Shown piece by piece: positions 55,701 through 64,000 of a stretch of 64,000 nucleotides of DNA. Source of the DNA: Kitagawia praeruptora (taxonomy: Eukaryota > Streptophyta > Magnoliopsida > Apiales > Apiaceae); contig CM075351.1 of the NCBI GenBank assembly GCA_037693485.1, forward strand, positions 71,698,001-71,762,000, read 5' to 3'. The notes beneath the pieces are model-generated. The model was not told the origin of the DNA. It searched no databases and saw only the letters and a list, made by a program, of their open reading frames with translations. Position 1 is the first letter of the stretch. Each line of letters opens with the position of its first letter. Made by a program: the position numbers and the translations under genes.

Positions 55701-56356
55701 ACTACATGATTAAAAATTAAGGTGAAAAATCTAGGATAATAGCATGAAATTTTTTCACCCTTATCAAAGTTCCTTTTAGCATTGATGATTCTCCTAACCA
55801 TGGGAACACAAAGAAGTTTGCCAATGTTCATTCTTCGATTATGAGCAACTGCAAATCCAATTTGTTGCAGAAACGAAGGTATAACATTAAAGTTGCCTTT
55901 TGTAGAATTAGCAAACACCTTTGCTAGTGTGTCAAACAGATAGTCCTACTCTTGCACAAGATACTTTTTATTCAATATAGAAAGTTCTATTTCATGTTGA
56001 TAATTAATTCCACTAAAAAAATTAATTAACTCTTGATTGGATGGATAATCTACAAAATTATCACGTGGAAAGTTCAGAACGGTATTAATGACAGATTCAT
56101 CCACTGTATACTGGTTTGTTCCAACAGAGAAAACAAAAGATCGGTTATCATTTGAAACAACAGCAGTAGTACACATTTGTCGCAATGGTTCAATTTTCAG
56201 AGGAGCATCTAAACTTAATGCAGTGCTAACAAGTGAATGATCATTCATGAATCGAATCCACGGTTTAAACCGTTCAATTGAACATCTCTCGGGATCAAAA
56301 TATCCAATCAAATTTTGCTTTATCAGCTCAAAACGATCATCAATATTATCAGCCAT
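52754..56356 (-). pseudogene. Element E third ORF (env-position), ~1200 codons, decayed
   Basis: The frame starts MADNIDDRFELIKQNLIGYF at 56356. An N-terminal globular region (to about 55550; INTVLNFPRDNFVDYP, FLQQIGFAVAHNRRMNIGKL) is followed by a repetitive glutamate/glutamine/valine/proline stretch, then serine/threonine-rich and acidic linkers. Near 53650-53500 a charged helix (LKDLRLQKTLYLMAHQERLQ, KEEEDARQRQ) is probably a coiled coil. Reading it needs a frame change near 55395 and another near 54360. In-frame stops are at 55946, 55033, 53942 and 53075. I see no clear transmembrane segment. The position after pol is that of the Sirevirus env-like gene, but the fold and role are unknown to me. 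Confidence 0.7.
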
Positions 56357-57646
56357 TTAATTCAAATTTTAGCCCTTTGAAAAACTCAGATTTTAACAAA
56401 ATAATTAATTAAACTGAATTATTTCGAATTAATAAATAATTAAAAATTGGAAATATTTCAATGTTCTACAAAAATTCTGAAAAATTCACACAATGATCTT
56501 GATATACACACGAACACACAGATAATTTTTGTTTTCGCAAAATCAAAATCAAACTCTCATAAATTTAGATCGTATTTTGCATTTTTTAAGAACGAAATCA
56601 CCAAAACTCGACCAAATCGAGAAATTGAACCGTCGATTTACAGATGTAGAGTCAAGGAATCGAAGAGTGTTCTTAAATCGTGATTTCAGAAAGATTTCGT
56701 GATGAAAATTAGGCAGCAATTCGACACAGACGGCTGTGTATATATGTATGTATCGACCACTGTTCTAGGTGACTTAACACGCTAGATGACTTAAAACTGA
56801 TAATGACCAAAATGACTAAGGCACAAACTATATATACAACACTGTGATTATGACTTGAAACTGAGAATAAAGTCTCGGTATGACCTAAATATGGATATTA
56901 CCTAATCTCATTATGACTTAAACAACACAGAAGTCGGTATGACCTAATTCAATTAGTGTCGGTATGACCTAATTAAATTAGTGTCAATATGACTTCAGAT
57001 AATTAGAGTCGGTACTACTTAAGTCTGATTATGACCTAAAATAAACTATTATTACTTAATTAATTCGATATGACTTAATTCTCTTCTTAATGATCAATAT
57101 GACTTAAATCCATTATTCCTTATACTCAGAATAATCTTTTAAGTCATACCGATCAGAAAGTGACCACTTGTCATATTGATTTCAAAATTTTTTAAGTTAT
57201 AACCGAATTAATAAAGACTAATATGCTCAGATTTTATTTTTTTTAATTTAATTTTAACCAGGTGCTAGAAAAACTTGTTAATACTTACAAAAGTATTAAA
57301 GAGTAAAAACAAAAATATTTACATAAACATGAATAAAAATATAATTACTGAGCAACCAACTAAATAAATAATAGAAAATATTAAAAATACCATAGGTTAT
57401 CTTTTTAACATAATTAAAACAATAATAACAGAACAAACATTACAAAACATTAAAATAATTTACATACTTATTTTAAATACATAGAAATATGGAATCTTAT
57501 CTAATACAAATGACTCATGAAATAAATATTTTAACAAGCAAGAAAACTAGTTTATATAATAATTATACAAGTGATTAAAATCAACAAATATTCACAAAAT
57601 AATCACTTGTAAATTATTAAAGAACAATCTTCAGATATTAACTAGT
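56357..57646. other. Element E internal spacer
   Basis: 1.3 kb without a supported gene separates pol from the third ORF. The part near the third ORF (56750-57180) has degenerate CGGTATGACCTAA units like those in the LTR. The rest is very AT-rich. It may hold the promoter, or the splice acceptor, of the third ORF. Confidence 0.6.
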
Positions 57647-60600
57647 TTAATTACTAGGACTATTTAACATACCCAATTCACCAACAATTTTGGTGAATGT
57701 AGATTCATCAATAGACTTAGTAAAAATATCTGCCGTTTGTTCTTCTGTGGGTACAAAAAGTAACTCCACAGTACCATTCATGACATGCTCTCTAATAAAA
57801 TGATATCTTATGTCAATATGCTTAGTCCTCGTATGCTGCACAGGATAGTTGGAGATTGCTATGGCACTTGTATTATCACACAAAATAGGAATATTGTTTA
57901 ATACAAAGCCATAGTCCCTCAGCTGATTCCTAACCAATAAGATCTGAGCAAAGCAGCTTCCAGCAGCAATGTATTCAGCTTCTGCTGTTGAGTTGGAAAC
58001 TGTCTGTTGTTTCTTACTGTACCAGGAAACTAGTCTTCCACCTAGAAATTGACAACTCCCAGATGTGCTCTTTCTATCTACAACACTTCCTGCATAATCT
58101 GAATCTGTATATCTAACAAGATTAAAACCAGAATCTTTAGGGTACCAGATACCTAAGTTAGGCGTACCCTTAAGATATCTCAAGATTCTTTTCACAGCAA
58201 TGAGATGCACATCTCTAGGATCCGCTTGGAACCTTGCACATAAGCATGTAGCGTACATAATATCTGGTCTACTTGCAGTGAGGTAAAGTAATGAGCCTAT
58301 CATACCTCTGTAGCTTGTGATATCTACCTTGGCAGAATTCTCACATGCTCCAAATTTGACAGCTGTTGATGATGGTGTTCTTGCTGAAGATGAGTCCTCC
58401 ATTTGATATTTCTTGAGAAGCTCTCTGACATACTTGGATTGACAGATAAATATTCCATCTGTCCTCTGACTTATTTGCAATCCAAGAAAGAACTTCAGCT
58501 CACCCATCATGCTCATTTCAAATTTACCCTGCATTAACTTAGAAAACTTCTTGCACAGAAGATCATTAGTAGACCCGAATATTATATCATCCACATAGAT
58601 TTAAACTAATATTGTATCATTTTTATGTTTCTTTGTGAAGAGAGTTTTGTCTATGACACCTCTAATAAAATCATTTTCCAATAAAAATTCAGAGAGAGTG
58701 TCATACCATTTCCTTGGAGCTTGCTTAAGACCATAGATAGCCTTAAAAAGAAAGTAGACATAATCCACTAGATCTGAATCCTCAAATCCAGGGGGTTGTT
58801 CTACATAAACCTCTTTATCTAGCTTACCATTTAAGAAAGCACTCTTGACATCCATTTGATAAACTTTAAAGTTTGAAAATGCTGTGAATGCCAAGAATAT
58901 CCTAATGTCCTCAAGTCTAGCCACTGGAGCATAGGTCTCATCATAATCAATGCCTTCAGATTGAGAATATCCCTTTGCTACCAGTCTTGCTTTATTTCTC
59001 GTCACTGTTCCATCTTCATCAAGTTTGTTTCTGAATACCCACCTAGTGCCAACAACTGGTCTATCTGTAGGTCTGGGTACCAGCTTCCATACTTCTTGTT
59101 ATTTAAATTGATTGAGTTCATCTTGAATAGCAATCACCCAATCAGGATCAGAAAGAGCTTCTTCAGTTTTCTTAGGTTCCATTTCAGATAGAAACCCTGA
59201 ATAATTACATTGATTTTGAAAAGCTCTTCTAGTCTTTACACCAACATCTGGATCACCAACAATTAGCTCAAAAGGATGAGCTCTATTCCAAACAGTCTGT
59301 CTGGGAAGATTTAATCTTGATGATTCGCCTTGTTCCTCAATTTGATGTTGAGTATGACTACTTGATCCCTCATTAGCTCCCCCTGAGTTGTTGCCAGAAT
59401 GACTAGATGATTGTTCAGGAGTATCAGTGGTATCTCCAACATTATCATTGTTTCCACCATCATTACCTTGATCATCATCATCATCATCATTATTATTGTC
59501 ATTAGCATCAGCAAAAACATCAAGTGGATTGTCTCCATCTGAATCTGTATCTGTCGTGTCATCGAAAGATAGCTTTTCAGATGGATCTTCAGTTTGGATA
59601 CTTGGGAGCTTAGTGTCATCAAAAGTTACATTGACACTTTCTATCATTTTCTGCTCATCAATCACATACACCCTGTAAGCTCTTCTTGTATAACCAATAA
59701 AAATTGCTTCATGTGCTTTGGCATCAAATTTTCCACCTAGATCATCTCCTTCTTTAAGCACAAAACATTTTCCTCCAAATACGTGAAAGTATTTGAGTGT
59801 TGGTTTCTTTTCATTCATAGCTTCATAAGGTGTCTTCATCAAGTCTTTGTTAATAAGAGTTCAATTCTGAGTATAGCAAGCAGTGTTGACAGCTTCAGCC
59901 CAAAAATATAGTGGGAGCCTTGATCCACTTAGCATAGTACGTGCAGCTTCAATCAAGGTTTGATTCTTTCTTTTTACTACCCCATTTTGCTGAGGAGTTC
60001 TTGGTGCTGAATATTGCCTGGTTATACCCTTCTCAGTGCAGAAATCATTTAGAACTGCATTCTTGAATTCAGTTCCATTGTCTGACCTGATAGCTCTGAC
60101 TGGATGCTTGGAATCCATCTCAATTAACTTTATGTGGTCAATCACCAGTTGAGGAGTCTCATCTTTAGAATTCAGAAATAAAACCCTTGTGTATTTTGAA
60201 AAATCATCAACAATCACAAGAGCATATCTTTTGTTTGACAATGACATAACATAACATTAACTGGACCAAACAAATCCATGTGAAGTAATTGTAATGGTTC
60301 AGTTATTGAAGATATGTTGGTGCTCCTGTGAGTTGCTCTTTTTAACTTGCCTTTTTGACAGGCATCACATAGTCCCTCCTAAGTGAATTCCATAGAAGGT
60401 AAATCTCTCACCAACTCTCTCTTGATCAGAGAGTTCATTGTCTTGAAATTCAGATGAGAAAGTTTCTTGTGCCATAGCCAGCTGTCATCTGTGGATGCTT
60501 TAGAATAGAAGCAGTTGATTTCTTCAGTGCTTCCCATGTTCATATTGGCTACGTATAAGTTTCCTTTTCTGACTCCTGTAAGTGATGTTTATTCATTCTT

Positions 60601-60936
60601 CTTGTGTGAAATCAGACAATTCTTCTTATTAAAATGGACTTCAAATCCCTTGTCACAGAATTGACTGATACTGAGCAAATTATGTTCAAGTCCTTGTACA
60701 AAGGACACATCTTCAATGATAACATTTCCAGCTTCAAGTCTGCCATATCCATCAGTTATACTTTTGCTATTATCTCCAAAGGTAACCACTGGGCCAGCCT
60801 TCTCCACCATATTTGTCAGCAGGGTTCTGTGTCCAGTCATATGCCTTGAACATCCACTGTCCAAGATCAAGGTTACTCGTTCAACCTGTTTAACACCCTG
60901 CAATGACAAATGGATTAAACCTTCTTCGGAACCCAA
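57647..60936 (-). pseudogene. Element E pol: protease, integrase, RT, RNase H
   Basis: Protease (LILDSGCSRHMTG, about 60870) and the pre-integrase region (WHKKLSHLNF, then CDACQKGK) are in one frame, with stops at 60589 and about 60378. A 5-bp tandem duplication (TTATG) near 60257 shifts the frame in the VNVM segment. The integrase core has MDLFGPVN and RSDNGTEF, but the third catalytic glutamate is lysine (NGVVKRKN, codon 59974-59972). Stops at 59861, 59099 and 58601 follow; the last is one codon before IYVDDIIFG of RT. RNase H (YTDSDYAG, TAEAEYIAAG, TKHIDIRYHFIREH) is uninterrupted to the end at 57647. Inactive. Confidence 0.88.
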
Positions 60937-63239
60937 ATTTGATTGGGTCCAGAATACTTAAAATATTGGCCTTTGTTAGGCAAAACAACATTCTTTACCT
61001 TAAAACCATTAACCAACAAACATTTAACCTTATAAACAGATTTGAAAATCTTTTGTTTAATCTTAGGTATCAATGTTTTTTTAGCAATAATAACATTTGT
61101 ATCATTGACTGGACATTTGACCTTGTACACAGCCTTGCTAACACTTTGTTTAGGCTTAGGTACCAATGTCTCTCTTCTAACATGAGAAGGACTAACAATC
61201 TTTGATCTAATGTTATTATTTCTATTCATATGTTGTCTAGGAGCAGTTTTATTATCACATGCATGATTACCCTTAAAATAAGCACACATAACATTGAAAG
61301 CACAAGACATACAACTAGCAACACCACAAGCTTTATGAGTAGAATCAATAACAGGCATAGCATGCTTATCAGATTTGTTGTTGTTCTTTTCCAACTTCTT
61401 GTCACTTAACCTACTTTCTGAAGAACTAGTTAACTCATCAATCTTAACTGGTTCTTTATCAGATTTGTCATTATTAAGAACCATGTCATTAACACTGTCC
61501 TCATTTCTCATTTCTTCCTGAATCATAATAGAATACATATTTATTGGTCCAACATCTGACTTCTTAAACATAGGTTCTTTGACATCCTTGAGCACATGAG
61601 GTATGACTCTTTCTTTAGCAAGAATAGAATTAGTAGAATGTTTGCTCAAAGATCCAACAGCTTCTTTGTAACCAAACCCTATTCCTACAGTTCGTTCTAT
61701 TGCTTGTTTGTTGAAGAATTCTTTAGCCACAGAAACAGAATTATAACAAGCTCTTACTTGTGTTTCAAGATCTGCAATCTTAACAATTTGTTTATCTACA
61801 ACTTCCAATATAAATTGTTTTTCTTTTTTAAGAGGTATTAATTCTTTTGTTTGATTATCTTGGTTAATATGCACTTTTCTTAATTCTGATATTTACTTTT
61901 TAAGATTAGCATTTAAAGGATTTATCCTAGCATTTTCTTTTCTCATATTGATCAAATTATTACGTAAATCCCACATAATTTCCTCCTCAGTAAGAGTTAC
62001 CATCATTATTTGATCATTGGAATTTACCTCATTTGCCATCAGTGCAAAGTTTCCAAACTCCTCATCTTCTGAATCTGTATCATCCCAGCTTTTCTCAGCT
62101 GCAACATATGCTTTTCCAGCTTTCTTCTTCTCTGGAACAGTATCTCTTCTTTGTACTTGTTTAGATTTCTTACATTCATTAGTAAAGTGTCCCAATTCAT
62201 TACAGTTGTAGCAACGAATCTTGCTTATTTCCACAGTTCCAGTTTTGTATCCTCCTCTATTACTAGAAGATGATGAACCACCTCTCTGAAATCTGTTATT
62301 CGACTTAAACCTGAATTTGGGATTTCTTCTAAATCTAAAATTATCAAACTGCCTTACAAGCATCGCCATGGATTCATCTTCTAAATCATCTAGTTATTCT
62401 AGTGAATAAAATTCACTGCCATCCTGAGTAATAGTTGTTTGACCAGATTCCACTTCAATTTGCTCCTTGTATGAGCTGTAAGGTAGAACAACCTTAGCTT
62501 CAATTTCTTTAGGAACTTCAACTACTAATGTTGTAGAAGAACTTGGCACTCTTCCTTTACTAGAAATTTCTTTCTGCTGCACTTGTTCCAACTCATATGT
62601 TTTCAGAACACCAAATAATCTTTCTAGAGAAATTTTATTCAAATCTCTTGATTCTCTGATTGCAGTTATTCTATGTTCTAGATGAGTAGGCATTGTCAGC
62701 AAGAACTTCATATTAATCTCTTTCTGAGTATACTGCTTGCCATGAACTTGCAAGTTATTGATGATTTTATTGTACCGTTCAAACACTTCCTGAATGCCTT
62801 CATTGGGACCAGATCGAAAGTGTTCATACTCAGATGTTAATATTTGAAGTCTATTTTCTCTGACTTCATCAGTTCCTTCATTAATTGTTTCGATAGTTTC
62901 CCACATGTGTTTTGCAGTTTTACAGTTCATCACATGACTATACATAACAGCATCTAGGGAATCTATCAAGATGAGTCTTAAATTCTGATCTAGTGCAGCA
63001 TTTTCTATATCATCAGAAGAGTAATTAGCACGATCCTTTGGACTTTGTGTAGCAGGTTTTAAAACAACTCCTGTGGGAGTTAAACTTTCAGCTTCAACAA
63101 CCATGAGAATTACGGGTCCATTTCTCAAAACATTCATGTACTTATAATTTGTAACCTCAAGAAATAATTCCATCTTATTCTTCCACATGTCATAATTATC
63201 TTTAGAATAGATAGGAATTTTAACAATGGCTTTAGACAT
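60915..63239 (-). pseudogene. Element E gag and gag-pro linker
   Basis: ATG at 63239 opens Gag (MSKAIVKIPIYSKDNYDMWK; CKTAKHMWETIETINEGTDE; UBN2/DUF4219-type). TAG at 62396-62394 interrupts before DDLEDESMAMLVRQF and the CX2CX4HX4C knuckle CYNCNELGHFTNEC (about 62215-62175). TAA at 61895-61893 interrupts again. The linker to 60915 is in the same frame, with a cysteine-rich CGVASCMSCAFNVMCAY segment and basic repeats. The frame then shifts near 60930 to enter protease. Arrangement and length match the extended Gag of Sireviruses. Confidence 0.85.
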
Positions 63240-63319
63240 GATTAATTTTTAAGAGAGTTAAAAATTTGAGATTGATTTTTGATGGAGTAGAATAGGATCT
63301 TGATTTGTCTATTAATCAA

Positions 63320-63336
63320 TAGGCTCGGATACCAAT
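63320..63336 (-). promoter_or_regulatory. Element E primer-binding site
   Basis: On the minus strand the 5' LTR ends CCTAACA and is followed by ATTGGTATCCGAGCCTATTG. TTGGTATCCGAGCC is a one-base variant of the iMet-tRNA-complementary site in element C (TTGGTATCAGAGC). Confidence 0.8.
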
Positions 63337-64000
63337 TGTTAGGTCCAATAAGATTGTAGAAGGGGGGGGTTGAATACAATCTATACCATTTTCTCAAAAT
63401 TTGTTCTTCAAATAAAATTTAATTTAAACAAATTTGTGCGGAATAAATTGAACAGATTTTCAAGTTGAATATAACGATATATTAACTTGATGGGTGTTAC
63501 AAAATCAGTCCAAATGATTATCAAGTAATTAATAACTAATTAGAAAATTCAACATAAACTTTTCTAATTTAGTTAATAAAAAAACAAGATAAGTACTAGG
63601 AAACTTAATTCGTTAGTAGTACAAGAATCACAAGTAACTAACTTCCAGTGGAACAAATATTACAAAGATGATGAACTGAATTTACTGGGAATTAATTTAA
63701 GTTGTGGGTGTTCTTGAGTTTTGAGAGAAATGAGCTGCTGTGTTTTGTATCTCGTGTAGTCTGTTCTGTTCTTAAGCTTCTGTCTCTTTTTCCTTTTATA
63801 ACCAACTAAGTCATGTTGTAGATATTTTTATCTCGGTATGACTTAGCTGGTCATAATGAAACTGCTTCATGACATAACTCTGAATTCGGTATGACCTAAT
63901 CAAGTCATAATGTACTCGGTATGACTTAACAGAACTCGGTATGACATAAACAGAACTCGGTATGACTTAACAGAACTCGGTATGACTTAATCAGAACTCT
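63337..64000 (-). repeat. Element E 5' LTR (partial, cut by window end)
   Basis: 664 bp of the 5' LTR are visible. They correspond to 51033-51690 of the 3' LTR. About 800 bp, the right target duplication and flanking element D sequence would lie beyond the window. Confidence 0.88.

Larger units (their letters stand above)
51033..64000 (-). mobile_element. Element E: Sirevirus-like copia with third ORF
   Basis: E lies on the minus strand. Its 3' LTR is 51033-52493 and its 5' LTR begins at 63337 and leaves the window. Between them are gag, protease, integrase, RT and RNase H (63239 down to 57647), a 1.3 kb spacer and a reading frame of about 1200 codons (56356-52754) before the polypurine tract. 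The visible 660 bp of the two LTRs differ at about nine positions. Integrase-before-RT order places it in Ty1/copia, and the extra downstream ORF fits the env-position ORF of Sireviruses such as SIRE1. It is inserted in element D's LTR. Confidence 0.87.

Overview
This window is transposon-rich intergenic DNA from a flowering plant nuclear genome, probably a eudicot. The evidence is AT-rich noncoding DNA, plant-type LTR retrotransposons (Athila-like and Tat-like Ty3/gypsy, and three Ty1/copia Sirevirus-like elements), an L1-type LINE with a DUF4283 ORF1, Mutator-like, hAT, Helitron and CACTA DNA elements, and eroded fragments of typical plant genes. I cannot name the species. I found no intact host gene. 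Nearly every reading frame over about 250 codons is retroelement-derived.

Layout, left to right. 1-2.5 kb: AT-rich DNA, a Helitron-type terminus, a 1.2 kb Mutator-like element with a perfect 10-bp target duplication, and one orphan exon on the minus strand. 2.7-8.5 kb: a full-length L1-type LINE with an open ORF1 and an ORF2 broken by two in-frame stops. 8.5-13.3 kb: a 106-bp tandem repeat, a 386-bp Helitron, a decayed F-box-associated gene, a palindromic hAT element and a long hairpin. 14.5-20.7 kb: a second Mutator-like element, related to the first, split by a 4.9 kb TG...CA insertion that looks like a giant solo LTR.

21.8-39.0 kb: a Tat-like gypsy element (A) with gag, protease, RT and two RNase H domains but no integrase. 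It is interrupted inside the gag zinc knuckle by an almost intact Athila-like element (B, 23864-36184) with a perfect 5-bp target duplication, LTRs differing at about 11 sites by eye, an uninterrupted 1788-residue gag-pol and a separate 400-residue third ORF. B is the youngest and best preserved element here. 39.3-39.7 kb: an exon resembling the N-terminal part of the snoRNP protein NOP56.

39.8-51.0 kb: a truncated copia element (C) ends abruptly inside RT and abuts the 3' end and LTR of a second copia element (D). D's LTR is split by a 4.94 kb CACTA element and a 253-bp MITE. The CACTA element carries minus-strand exons of a dCMP deaminase and a PDR-type ABC transporter, plus exons I do not recognise, and it contains a hAT MITE. 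51.0-64.0 kb: a minus-strand Sirevirus-like copia element (E), inserted in D's LTR, with a degenerate gag-pol, a 1.3 kb spacer and a decayed reading frame of about 1200 codons in the env-like position. Its 5' LTR runs off the window.

The insertions can be ordered by nesting: D before CACTA, the MITE and E; CACTA before its hAT MITE; A before B; MULE-2 before the solo LTR.
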